A DNA stretch of 64,000 bases from JALYXV01 sp963733505 (GTDB lineage Bacteria; Actinomycetota; Acidimicrobiia; Acidimicrobiales; Palsa-688), in the NCBI GenBank assembly GCA_963733505.1, contig CAVTDW010000003.1, forward strand, positions 62,001-126,000, read 5' to 3'. The notes beneath the pieces are model-generated. The model did not search any database. It worked only from the letters and a program-made list of their open reading frames with translations, and had not been told where the DNA came from. This document shows, piece by piece, positions 1 to 8,052 of this stretch. Every line of letters starts with the position of its first letter. Position 1 is the stretch's first letter. Position numbers and translations under genes: made by a program.

Positions 1-821
1 GATCCGACTACCGGGCCCTCAAGCACACCATGCGGTCCCTCGAACTGGTCACGGTCTGCGAGGAAGCGGGCTGTCCCAACATCTACCAGTGCTGGGCCGA
101 GGGAACGGCGACGTTCATGATCAACGGCGACCGCTGCACCCGAGCCTGCGGGTTCTGCCTGGTGGACACCCGCAAACCGGAACCCATCGACGAGTCCGAG
201 GCAGGGCGTGTCGCCCAAGCGGTGGGTCAACTGGGCTTGGCCTATGCCGTGGTGACCGCCGTGGCCCGCGACGATCTGTCCGACGGCGGAGCGGCCGCGT
301 TCGCGGCGACCATCGAGGCCATCCACCGCCAGTGCCCCGGCACCACCGTCGAGGTCCTTATCCCCGACTGCCGGGGGGACCCATCCGCGCTGAAGCGAAT
401 CTTCGACGCCGGGCCGGAGGTGCTCAACCACAACATCGAAACCGTCGCCCGGCTCCAACGGGCGGTTCGCCCCTCGGCGTCGTACGCCCGCAGCCTGGCG
501 GTGCTCGCCCGGGCCAAGGCGGCCGGACTGACCACCAAGTCGGGCCTCATCCTGGGCATGGGCGAAACCGAAGCCGAGGTCACCGGTGCCCTCGCCGACC
601 TCCACGGGGTGGGCTGCGACATCGTGACCATCGGCCAGTACCTCCGACCGACCGCAGCGCACCTGCCGGTCGTGCGGTGGTGGGCCCCGGAGGAGTTCGA
701 CCGGCTCAAGGTGATCGGCGAGATGCTCGGCATTCCCCACATCGAGGCGTCGCCGCTCACCCGCAGCAGCTACCACGCCCGCCAAGCCGCAGCAGCCGTG
801 GCCGTGGGATCGTGTTCGTGA
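1..821 (+). CDS. lipA: lipoyl synthase, 5' end outside window
   Basis: Radical-SAM enzyme that inserts two sulfur atoms into octanoyl groups on lipoyl domains of 2-oxoacid dehydrogenases and GcvH. The frame is open from base 3, so the true start lies upstream. Visible: the auxiliary-cluster cysteines in CEEAGCPNIYQC, the radical-SAM motif CTRACGFC (CxxxCxxC), and the C-terminal RSSYHA motif that supplies the cluster serine ligand. The TGA at 819-821 overlaps the GTG of the next gene, so the two are probably translationally coupled. About 273 residues are present, so only the N-terminal extension is missing. Identification is very secure. Confidence 0.96.
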   Translation, partial: SDYRALKHTMRSLELVTVCEEAGCPNIYQCWAEGTATFMINGDRCTRACGFCLVDTRKPEPIDESEAGRVAQAVGQLGLAYAVVTAVARDDLSDGGAAAFAATIEAIHRQCPGTTVEVLIPDCRGDPSALKRIFDAGPEVLNHNIETVARLQRAVRPSASYARSLAVLARAKAAGLTTKSGLILGMGETEAEVTGALADLHGVGCDIVTIGQYLRPTAAHLPVVRWWAPEEFDRLKVIGEMLGIPHIEASPLTRSSYHARQAAAAVAVGSCS

Positions 822-1918
822 CCTCGCCCCGGCTCGAACGACTGGACCGGGTGCGGTCGGCCATGTCTGGGGCCGGTGTCGATTGTTTGCTGCTCTCGCT
901 GGGCGCCGACCTGCCCTGGCTGACCGGATACACCGCCATGGCCCTGGAGCGGCTGACCATGCTGGTCCTGCCGGCCGACGGCGACGCCACGTTGGTCATC
1001 GCCCGGCTGGAGGCGCCCCGCGTGGACGAGGATCCGGACGCCTTCTCTGTGGTGGCGTGGGACGAACACGAAGACCCGGTGGATCTCGTCGCCCGCCTCG
1101 TCGGGGCCCGACGGGAGTTGGCCATCTCCGATCGGGCGTGGGCCACCTTCCTCCTGCAACTGCAGGCAACGATGCCCGATGCTGCCTGGCGGGCCGCGTC
1201 GACGGTGACCGGGCCGCTGCGCGCCGTCAAGGATGCGGGCGAAGTGGCCGCCCTGGCGGCGGCCTCCTCGGCCGCCGACCGGGTGGCGACGGCGCTGGTC
1301 GGCGGCGACATCGCCCTCATTGGCCGTACCGAGGCCGAGGTGTCCGACGACATTGGCCGGCGGCTCGTGGCCGAGGGCCATCAGCGGGTCAACTTCGCCA
1401 TCGTGGGCAGCGGGCCCAACTCGGCCAGCCCCCACCACGACGCGACCGCCCGGGTCATCGGCGCCGGGGAGTCGGTCGTGTGCGATTTCGGCGGCACGAT
1501 GGACGGCTACTGCTCCGATATCACCCGGACGGTATTCACCGGCGACCCCCCCGACGAGTTCCAGGCGTTGTACGGCGTGCTCCAGGAAGCGCAGGCGGCG
1601 GCGGTCGCGGCGGCCGCGGTCGGCACGCCGTGCGAGCGGGTCGACCAGGTGGCCCGCGACATCATCAGCGGCGCCGGCTACGGCGAGTTCTTCATCCACC
1701 GAACCGGCCACGGGATCGGCCTCGAAGAACACGAGGATCCCTACATCGTCGGGGGCAACAGACAACCACTGCTTCCCGGCCACGCCTTCTCGGTCGAGCC
1801 CGGCATCTACCTGCCAGGCCGCTTCGGCGCCCGCATCGAGGACATCGTCGTGGCGTCCGACGAGGGGCCACGATCCCTGAATAGGGTGGATCACGCGCTC
1901 GCGGTCGTGGAGGGCTAG
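818..1918 (+). CDS. M24-family Xaa-Pro aminopeptidase/dipeptidase
   Basis: Creatinase/aminopeptidase-fold metallopeptidase of 366 residues, probably cytosolic, cleaving X-Pro bonds. The C-terminal half carries the expected dinuclear metal ligands in order: DFGGTMDGYCSDITRT (two Asp), HRTGHGIGLEEH (His), FSVEPGIY (Glu) and ARIEDIV (Glu). The N-terminal creatinase-like domain starts at TSPRLERLDRVR. I chose GTG 818 because it overlaps the lipA stop as GTGA; GTG 812 is an alternative. The frame stays open far upstream, but that part only shadows lipA. The exact substrate cannot be told from sequence. Confidence 0.9.
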   Translation: MTSPRLERLDRVRSAMSGAGVDCLLLSLGADLPWLTGYTAMALERLTMLVLPADGDATLVIARLEAPRVDEDPDAFSVVAWDEHEDPVDLVARLVGARRELAISDRAWATFLLQLQATMPDAAWRAASTVTGPLRAVKDAGEVAALAAASSAADRVATALVGGDIALIGRTEAEVSDDIGRRLVAEGHQRVNFAIVGSGPNSASPHHDATARVIGAGESVVCDFGGTMDGYCSDITRTVFTGDPPDEFQALYGVLQEAQAAAVAAAAVGTPCERVDQVARDIISGAGYGEFFIHRTGHGIGLEEHEDPYIVGGNRQPLLPGHAFSVEPGIYLPGRFGARIEDIVVASDEGPRSLNRVDHALAVVEG

Positions 1919-1921
1919 CCC

Positions 1922-2647
1922 ATGGATCTCGGAATCTCGGGGAAGGTCGCCCTGGTCACGGCCGCGTCCAAGGGTCTCGGCCGGGCCAGCGCCCTCGCCC
2001 TGGCAGCCGAGGGCGCCCGGGTCACCATCTGCGCCCGGGGCGAGCATGCCCTGCGCTCCACCGAGGCGGAGTTACAGGCGCTCGGTGTCGACGTCCATGC
2101 CGTGGTCGCCGATGTCACGGCGCCCGACACCCCGGCCCGGTTGGTCGCCGAGACGGCCGAGCGTTTCGGCGGGTTGGACATCCTCGTCGCCAACGCCGGA
2201 GGGCCACCTCCGGCGAGGGCGCTCGACGTCACCGACGACCAGATCGCCGCGGCGGTCAACGCCAACCTCACGACGTCGGTCCGCCTGGTCCGCGAGGCGG
2301 TGCCGTGGATGCGCCGAGCCGGCTGGGGTCGCATCTGCCTGATCACGTCCTTCTCGATCAAGCAGCCCATCGCCGGGCTCTCGCTTTCCAACCTGTCGCG
2401 CACCGGCCTGTGGGCCTGGGCCAAGACCGCTGCTCAGGACCTCTTCGCGGAGGGGATCACCCTCAACCTGGCCTGTCCGGGGCACCACGCCACCGATCGC
2501 ATGAAGCAACTGGGTGGCGACGCGGCCCACATGGGCGACCCGGCCGATTTCGGCAGGATCGTGGCCTTCATGTGCTCCGAGCCCGCCAACTTCTTGTCGA
2601 GCACCGCCATAAACGTCGACGGCGCCGCGGTCGTCGGCCTGCTCTAG
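1922..2647 (+). CDS. atypical short-chain dehydrogenase/reductase
   Basis: Rossmann-fold SDR of 241 residues, three bases after the peptidase stop. The NAD(P)-binding glycine motif is present (TAASKGLG near residue 15) and so is the NAG motif (VANAGG). By alignment to FabG (SSxxG...NYAAAK), the catalytic Tyr falls on Ser and the Lys on Arg, in the stretch LSLSNLSRTGLWAWAKT. The usual YxxxK pair is therefore missing. Some FabG-like SDR subfamilies share this LSN-R pattern and their chemistry is unclear. It may be a reductase with a different acid/base or a non-catalytic binder. Confidence 0.85.
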   Translation: MDLGISGKVALVTAASKGLGRASALALAAEGARVTICARGEHALRSTEAELQALGVDVHAVVADVTAPDTPARLVAETAERFGGLDILVANAGGPPPARALDVTDDQIAAAVNANLTTSVRLVREAVPWMRRAGWGRICLITSFSIKQPIAGLSLSNLSRTGLWAWAKTAAQDLFAEGITLNLACPGHHATDRMKQLGGDAAHMGDPADFGRIVAFMCSEPANFLSSTAINVDGAAVVGLL

Positions 2648-2748
2648 CGAACGATCCCACCGGGTCAAGTCCCTGCGGGCGGACACTTCGTAAAGCGGCG
2701 CGCCACGTGATGTTCACGGCCTGACGCCGCCCAGACGGCAAATCGGCC

Positions 2749-2777
2749 TTGACGTCGCAATAGGTGACCGGTATGGT
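2749..2777 (+). promoter_or_regulatory. sigma-70-type promoter of the ABC importer operon
   Basis: TTGACG at 2749-2754 and TATGGT at 2772-2777 are separated by exactly 17 bases. The start codon of the binding-protein gene (2787) lies 9 bases after the -10 box, so the transcript is leaderless or nearly so. This is the best-matched -35/-10 pair in the window. Confidence 0.75.
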
Positions 2778-2786
2778 CCGCAATCA

Positions 2787-3863
2787 ATGTCTAACAATCC
2801 GGTAGGAATAGGCGGCAATGGGCGGCGCCGCCGTGGTTTCGCCGGGCTAAGCGTCCTCGTTGTTGCCGGCGTTCTCGGCGCCGCGTGCGGCTCGTCGAGC
2901 ACCAAGGCCGTCTCCACCACCTCGGTGCCCGTCACCGTCAAGGTCGGGTATTTTCCCAACATCACCCACGGCGTGGCGCTCGTGGGCGTGCAAAACGGCA
3001 TCTTCGCCCGGGACTTGGCCCCCGACAAGCTTGACGTGAGCCAGACGTTCAACGCCGGGCCGGCCGAGACCCAGGCGTTGTTGAGCAAGGCGATCGATAT
3101 CGCCTTCATCGGGCCCAGCCCCTCGATCGCCGCCTTCGCCCAGTCCAACGGTGCCGTGAAGATCATCTCGGGGGCGGCGTCGGGCGGTGCGGGGCTGGTC
3201 ACCAAGGCGTCGATCGCCAGTCCGGCCGACCTCAAGGGCAAGACCATCGCAACGCCGCAACTCGGCAACACCCAGGACGTGGCCCTGCGGGCCTACCTGA
3301 AGACCCAAGGTCTCAAGACGGACCTGGAGGGGGGCGGCGACGTCAGCATCAAGCCCCAGTCGAACAGCCAGACGGTCACGACCTTCAAAGCAGGCAGCAT
3401 CGACGGCGCGTGGGTGCCCGAACCGTTCCTGAGCCTGCTGGTGGCGGCCGGCGGTCACCTGCTGGTGGACGAGAAGACGCTCTGGCCGGGCGGCCGGTTC
3501 GTCACGACCAACGTCCTGGTACGGACGGACTTCCTGCAGGCCCATCCGGCCACCGTCAAGCGATTCCTCACGGGGGTGGTCGACACGATCCAGGTCATCG
3601 GATCGAACGCCACCCAGGCGCAGACGGCAGCCAACCAGCAGCTGACGTCGCTTGGTTCGGCGCTGGCACCCTCGGCGCTGTCGGCCGCGTGGTCCAACCT
3701 GACCTTCACGTCTGACCCGCTGGCCACCTCGCTGAAGAAGGAAGCGGCGGATGCTGTCGCGGTGGGCCTCTTGACGGCGCCCAAGCTCGACGGGATCTTC
3801 GACCTCACATTGCTCAACCAGGTCCTGAAGGGCAAGGGCCAGACGGAGGTTTCGAGTACATGA
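2787..3863 (+). CDS. ABC transporter substrate-binding lipoprotein (sulfonate/nitrate/taurine type)
   Basis: Periplasmic-binding-protein-like lipoprotein of 358 residues. The N-terminus has an Arg-rich n-region (GRRRRGF), a hydrophobic segment and a lipobox ending LGAAC near residue 34. The mature part begins VKVGYFPNITH and carries GPAETQALLS, FIGPSPSI, GKTIATPQLGN and WVPEPF, typical of the SsuA/TauA/NrtA (NMT1-like) family. It captures a small anionic ligand for import; the family does not reveal which. It is first in a three-gene operon and its TGA overlaps the ATG of the ATPase gene. Sulfonate, taurine, nitrate or a thiamine precursor are all possible ligands. Confidence 0.9.
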   Translation: MSNNPVGIGGNGRRRRGFAGLSVLVVAGVLGAACGSSSTKAVSTTSVPVTVKVGYFPNITHGVALVGVQNGIFARDLAPDKLDVSQTFNAGPAETQALLSKAIDIAFIGPSPSIAAFAQSNGAVKIISGAASGGAGLVTKASIASPADLKGKTIATPQLGNTQDVALRAYLKTQGLKTDLEGGGDVSIKPQSNSQTVTTFKAGSIDGAWVPEPFLSLLVAAGGHLLVDEKTLWPGGRFVTTNVLVRTDFLQAHPATVKRFLTGVVDTIQVIGSNATQAQTAANQQLTSLGSALAPSALSAAWSNLTFTSDPLATSLKKEAADAVAVGLLTAPKLDGIFDLTLLNQVLKGKGQTEVSST

Positions 3864-4675
3864 CCATTACCGATCAGCTGGGGGCAGCGATCGACCTACG
3901 TACCGCGGTCGCGCCGCCTGCCGCCCCCCGGCCGGCGATCGTGATCGAAGCAGTCTCGAAGGTGTACGGCCACGCGGGCGCAGCGGTGGCCGCCTTGGAC
4001 CGGGTGTCGCTGCGGGTGAGCGAGGGCGAGTTCGTCTGCCTGGTCGGCGCGTCGGGTTGCGGCAAGAGCACCTTGCTCAACCTGGTCGCGGGCCTCGATC
4101 GGCCGTCGTATGGCCGCGTCGAGCGGCCCGGCGGCCAGGTGGCAATGATGTTCCAGGACGCCGCCTTGTTTCCCTGGCTGACGGTCGCCCGAAACGTCGA
4201 GCTGGCGATGCAGCTGCAAGGCGTCGGGCGCGCCGTCCGCCGGGCGCGCGTCGCGGAACTGTTGGAGCTGGTCCATCTCGGCTCGTTCGCCGACCGGCGG
4301 CCCCACGAGCTGAGCGGCGGCATGCGCCAGCGCGTCGCCCTGGCCCGCGCCCTGGCCCAAGACGCCCGGGTGCTGTTGATGGACGAGCCGTTTGGCGCCC
4401 TCGACGCCATCACCCGCGACCTGTTGCACGACGAACTCGAGCGGGTGTGGCGCGAGACCGGGGTCACCGTCCTGTTCGTGACCCACAATGTCCGCGAGGC
4501 GGTCCGCCTGGGCGACCGGGTGGTGCTGCTGACCAGCCGGCCCGGCCGGGTGGCGGCCGAGTTCGAGATCACGGCGCCTCGTCCCCGGCGCATCGAGTCG
4601 CCGGAGGTGGCCGCGGCCGCGTCCACGATCGTCGACCAGCTCCGCGACGAGGTTGCTCGCCATGGCCGTCACTGA
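3860..4675 (+). CDS. ABC transporter ATP-binding protein
   Basis: Nucleotide-binding subunit of the importer, 271 residues, SsuB/TauB/NrtD type. Walker A is GASGCGKST near residue 65, the signature is LSGGMRQR, Walker B is VLLMDEPFGALDA, and the H-loop is VTHNVREAV. The start ATG at 3860 overlaps the upstream stop (ATGA). A 30-residue N-terminal extension precedes the first strand. Its 3' end overlaps the permease start by 14 bases, so the three components are translationally coupled. Confidence 0.93.
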   Translation: MTITDQLGAAIDLRTAVAPPAAPRPAIVIEAVSKVYGHAGAAVAALDRVSLRVSEGEFVCLVGASGCGKSTLLNLVAGLDRPSYGRVERPGGQVAMMFQDAALFPWLTVARNVELAMQLQGVGRAVRRARVAELLELVHLGSFADRRPHELSGGMRQRVALARALAQDARVLLMDEPFGALDAITRDLLHDELERVWRETGVTVLFVTHNVREAVRLGDRVVLLTSRPGRVAAEFEITAPRPRRIESPEVAAAASTIVDQLRDEVARHGRH

Positions 4676-5597
4676 GTCGAGTTCTCCGCCGCCGCCGCCG
4701 CCCGAGGCCGCAGACCATTTGACCGGGGAACTGGCAGGGCTGGACGAGCTGGACATCGCCCTCCCGTCAGCTCCGAGGCGTCTGGGCGAAGTGTGGCAGT
4801 CGACCTGGCCCAAGTTGGCCGCGGTCGCCCTCGGACTTGGCATCTGGCAGCTGGTCGTGTTGAGCGGTTGGAAACCGACCTACTTGTTGCCCGGCCCGGC
4901 CAAGGTCCTGCCGACCCTGTACCACAACCTCATGGGTGGCAACCCGATCAGTGGGCACCTGCTGAAGGCGACCAGCGTCACGCTGCGCCGGGCGTTGACG
5001 GGGTATGCACTTTCGATGGTCATCGGGACGGGGCTCGGCCTGGCGGTCTCCCGGAGCCGGATCTTGCGGGCGGCCCTCGGTTCGCTGATCACTGGTTTCC
5101 AGACGATGCCGTCGGTGGCGTGGGTGCCGCTGGCGGTGGTGCTGTTTCAGACCAGCGAGCGGGCCATCTTGTTCGTGCTGCTGATCGGCGCCATCCCGTC
5201 GATCGCCAACGGCGTCATCTCCGGCATCGACAACATCCCCCCGCTGCTCCTTCGCGCCGGCCGGGCGCTCGGGGCGAGCGGGTACGCCAAGTATCGCCAC
5301 GTCGTGTTGCCCGCGGCGTTGCCCGGTTTCGTGGCCGGGATGAAGCAGGCGTGGGCGTTCGCCTGGCGGTCGCTGATGGCGGGCGAGCTCATCGCACAGA
5401 TCGCGCACCGGCCGTCGCTCGGCCGCACCCTCGACAACGCGTCCAGCCAGAACGACAACGCGGGCCTGATGGCCGCCATGCTTGTCATCCTGATCGTCGG
5501 CCTGCTCATGGACGCCCTGGTGTTCGGGCGCCTCGAACGGACCGTCCTACGGCGGCGAGGACTGGCGCAGGCGGGCGACGGGGGCGGCCGAGCGTAG
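4662..5597 (+). CDS. ABC transporter permease
   Basis: Membrane subunit of the same importer (BPD_transp_1 family), 311 residues with about six membrane segments. A Pro-rich cytoplasmic N-terminus (SSSPPPPPPEA) is followed by the first helix, LGIWQLVVLSGW. The EAA-like coupling loop reads RAGRALGASGYAKYRHVVLPAALPG without the strict EAA. I chose ATG 4662; TTG 4653 is in frame and weaker. The gene ends the operon and is followed at once by a short G-rich tandem repeat. Confidence 0.92.
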   Translation: MAVTESSSPPPPPPEAADHLTGELAGLDELDIALPSAPRRLGEVWQSTWPKLAAVALGLGIWQLVVLSGWKPTYLLPGPAKVLPTLYHNLMGGNPISGHLLKATSVTLRRALTGYALSMVIGTGLGLAVSRSRILRAALGSLITGFQTMPSVAWVPLAVVLFQTSERAILFVLLIGAIPSIANGVISGIDNIPPLLLRAGRALGASGYAKYRHVVLPAALPGFVAGMKQAWAFAWRSLMAGELIAQIAHRPSLGRTLDNASSQNDNAGLMAAMLVILIVGLLMDALVFGRLERTVLRRRGLAQAGDGGGRA

Positions 5598-5920
5598 GGA
5601 GGGGCGGGGGGTCCTGGGGGCCTGGGGGCCTGGGGGCCCGCCTTCATCGATCCGGGTCCGGCGTGGCGGCCGCTCCTGGTTCGTTGGCGTCGCGGAACTC
5701 GCGCAGCATCCCCATGAGCGATGCGGTCGCGGGCGGGCAGCGGCAGTCGGACATTTCCAGCTGGCACTCGCTGCACAACTCCATGAGTTCTCACTGCCCC
5801 CTCTGCCCTGGAAACACCCTGCATTCGGTCGGGCACTGACGCATCGGTGGCCACGTCGGTGGCCTTGAGACTTCTGCTGATTCGCTCTTCGGTGGCTCGT
5901 TTGGTTTGGTGGGGAGCGTC
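5598..5920. other. 323-bp gap with a G-rich repeat and one possible small gene
   Basis: Holds three perfect copies of the 8-base unit cctggggg (5613-5636) just after the permease stop, and on the minus strand a possible 46-codon Cys-rich ORF (5644-5784). No clear promoter or terminator is visible. Confidence 0.5.
5644..5784 (-). CDS. possible 46-residue Cys-rich small protein
   Basis: Minus-strand ATG (5784) to TGA (5644), 46 residues. It begins MELCSECQLEMSDCRC, giving a CxxC...CxC pattern like a half zinc ribbon, followed by an acidic/Pro tail ending PDPDR. A purine-rich AGAGGGGG lies rather far upstream (about 15 bases), so the initiation signal is weak. I do not recognise a family. It may be a real zinc-binding microprotein or chance in high-GC DNA. 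Confidence 0.3.
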   Translation of the reverse strand: MELCSECQLEMSDCRCPPATASLMGMLREFRDANEPGAAATPDPDR

Positions 5921-6775
5921 ATGATCCGTCTCGACGCCGCCACGGTGTTGTTGCAATGGTCGGTGGGGGGCCTGTTCTTTCTGTGGGTCACGACCCGGCG
6001 ACGCCAGATCGGGATCGGGTATGGGTGGTTGCTCCGCGGCGTCTACCTCGTGATGGCGCTTGGCGCCGTCGCGGCGGGCCGTGCGGTCCAGCCCGACGGG
6101 TGGCGCGATACCTGTGCCGTCGCGGTGGCGGTCGCCGCCGGGGTGGCATTGGTCGTCTCGGTGATCCGGCGGAAGGCCGGGGTCTCGGGCGAACGCGAGA
6201 AGCAGGAACGGCGAAGCGGTCGGGTGGCGGCGATGACGGGTATCGATCGAGCGACAAAGGTCGTCGACCACAGCCGCCCCGAGTTCCCCCCGTGGCTCGA
6301 TCTGGTGGCGCCCGCGATCGGCGTTGTGGGCCTCGTCGCGGCAGCCGTGGCCGACGGCGGCCCGCACGGGCTGGCGATTGCCCGCACCGTGGTGGGGGCG
6401 GCCTTCCTGGGGGGCATTACCGACGCCATGCTCCTCGGGCACTGGTATTTGGTGCAGCCGGGACTGGGCCGCGGTCTGCTCAACGAACTGGTGCGGTTGG
6501 TCGCATGGGTCTGGCCATTCGAGGTGGCCGTCCTGCTGTGGCCGACGGGAATGATCCAGGTCCTCGACGGCCAGATCAGCGACAGCTACGGCGGCCTTCT
6601 CGGATGGTTCTGGATCGCCTGCGTGATCACCACGATCGTGCTGTGCCTGGTCACCCGGGCGGCGCTGAAGGAGCGCTACTACTCGGCCGTTATGGCCGCA
6701 ACGGGCTTGTTGTACCTCGCCATCCTCACGGCGTTCGGAACCGACCTGGTGGCGCGGGCGATCCTGGCTGGGTAG
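5921..6775 (+). CDS. multi-pass integral membrane protein, unknown function
   Basis: 284 residues with about eight hydrophobic segments, including AATVLLQWSVGGLFFLWV, VYLVMALGAVAAG, VAVAVAAGVALVVSVI, a gap with a charged loop (GEREKQERRSGR), then LVAPAIGVVGLVAAAVA, FEVAVLLWP, WFWIACVITTIVLCLV and LLYLAILTAFG. The segment TDAMLLGHWYLVQPGL holds a His in a membrane-flanking context. I do not recognise a named family. ATG 5921 fits the first helix better than GTG 5906. The gene stands alone between the ABC operon and a minus-strand membrane protein. Confidence 0.75.
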   Translation: MIRLDAATVLLQWSVGGLFFLWVTTRRRQIGIGYGWLLRGVYLVMALGAVAAGRAVQPDGWRDTCAVAVAVAAGVALVVSVIRRKAGVSGEREKQERRSGRVAAMTGIDRATKVVDHSRPEFPPWLDLVAPAIGVVGLVAAAVADGGPHGLAIARTVVGAAFLGGITDAMLLGHWYLVQPGLGRGLLNELVRLVAWVWPFEVAVLLWPTGMIQVLDGQISDSYGGLLGWFWIACVITTIVLCLVTRAALKERYYSAVMAATGLLYLAILTAFGTDLVARAILAG

Positions 6776-6796
6776 GAGGGCGGGGGCGCCCGTTGG

Positions 6797-7900
6797 CTAC
6801 ATGCTGGACGGGAAGGTGATGGTCGTCGGCCCGGGGGCGGGCGACCCGACGTCCAGCTGGATCTGGCTGTGGGCGCCCAGGGTGATGGTGCGGGGGTCGC
6901 CGGTGTAGGGCTTCCCGTCCACGTACATCTTCAGTGCGCCTTGGGCCGGTCCGACCTGACCGGCCTTGAGCGTCTGGCCCCACATGTCGAAGAACTGTCC
7001 CAGGGTGTACGTCGTCTGGGTCGGCGACTCGATGTGGATGATCCCGTCGGCGGCATGGGTGTGCAGCCAGTAGAAGCACTGACCGCCGTTCACGTAGGTC
7101 CCGTTGCTGGTGTTGTACTGCAGCGGCGGCGCCATGCCGATGCCGTACGGGATCTGACGCGACTGGCCATCTACGAAGATCGTCAGATGGCTATGGATGT
7201 GATAGACGAGCTGCTCGTTGACCTCGCATTTGATCCCGTCGATCGCGTTCGGGTAGTTGGCCGTGGCGACCGCGGCCAGGGTCGGGCCCTTCGGAACCTC
7301 GACCTGCTCGGGGCCCGACAGTGCGGTGCTGACGTTCGTGTTGGTGGTGCTGCCGTTGACCGCCAGGGAGAAGAACACGACCAACGTGCCGACGAGGGCT
7401 AACGCGACGATCGCGCCAATCGTCTTCTTGGTCATCCAGTGCTTCTTGCGCCGGGCCGGAGGAGGAGGGGGGCGCCGGGCGGAGCTGCGAGTCGCCCCGG
7501 TCGGCGGCCGGTAGTTCGGCCCCGACGGTCCCGAGGGTCCGGGGGACTTGGGCTTGGGCTTGGGCTTGGCGGCCGTCGAGCCCGAAGCGCCTGAGGATGT
7601 GCCTGACTTAGCGGGTGCTTTGGCTGGTGCTTTGGCACCGTCGCTGGTGGTCGACTTGTTCGTGGTCCCGATCCCGGCCCCGGTCGCGGTCCCGGTCCCG
7701 GCCCCGGCCGCGGGCGTCGAGGCCGTCTTGGCGGTCGAGGATTTGGAAACGGTCTTCCCAGGCGCCTGCGCCCCCGGGGACTTTTCTCGGGACTGTGCGG
7801 ATTCGGCCGCGTCCATGCCCTCCGAGCCACCCGGAGGGGGTGGCTTCTTGGCGGCGGGTCGCGGTGGTCGCTTGGTCGGCGCTCGCCGTTGGCTGGCCAT
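6797..7900 (-). CDS. membrane-anchored extracytoplasmic protein with conserved His motifs
   Basis: 367 residues. Residues 1-148 are a low-complexity Ala/Pro/Lys/Thr/Gly region with short repeats. One membrane helix follows RRKKHWMTKK (about 158-178), then a 190-residue outside domain. That domain has HIHSHLTIFVDG, IPYGIG, a Cys in GQCFYWLHTHAADGIIHIES, and YTLGQFFDMWGQ. The clustered HxHxH and HTH histidines suggest metal binding, which is inference. ATG 7900 follows the ribosome site AGGGAG by about 7 bases. The gene diverges from the FtsH-like protease 152 bp away. Similar outside domains occur in actinobacterial hypothetical proteins. Confidence 0.75.
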   Translation of the reverse strand: MASQRRAPTKRPPRPAAKKPPPPGGSEGMDAAESAQSREKSPGAQAPGKTVSKSSTAKTASTPAAGAGTGTATGAGIGTTNKSTTSDGAKAPAKAPAKSGTSSGASGSTAAKPKPKPKSPGPSGPSGPNYRPPTGATRSSARRPPPPPARRKKHWMTKKTIGAIVALALVGTLVVFFSLAVNGSTTNTNVSTALSGPEQVEVPKGPTLAAVATANYPNAIDGIKCEVNEQLVYHIHSHLTIFVDGQSRQIPYGIGMAPPLQYNTSNGTYVNGGQCFYWLHTHAADGIIHIESPTQTTYTLGQFFDMWGQTLKAGQVGPAQGALKMYVDGKPYTGDPRTITLGAHSQIQLDVGSPAPGPTTITFPSSM

Positions 7901-8052
7901 CAATGATCTCCCTACCTCGGTCCTGTCGATGGTACCCGGGCCGCTGCGGCGACCGTTTTCGCCCCGTCGAGATCACGCTGGAACGCGGTCGGTGTCATCC
8001 TGTAGTCTTTCGCCGGTCGCGCCCGCCGCCCCTGCCTGAGGTCTTCCCCATC

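Noticed and set aside
770..2047. Long minus-strand frame opposite the M24 peptidase
   Set aside because: Antisense shadow of a high-GC gene; rich in Gly/Arg/Asp with no motif.
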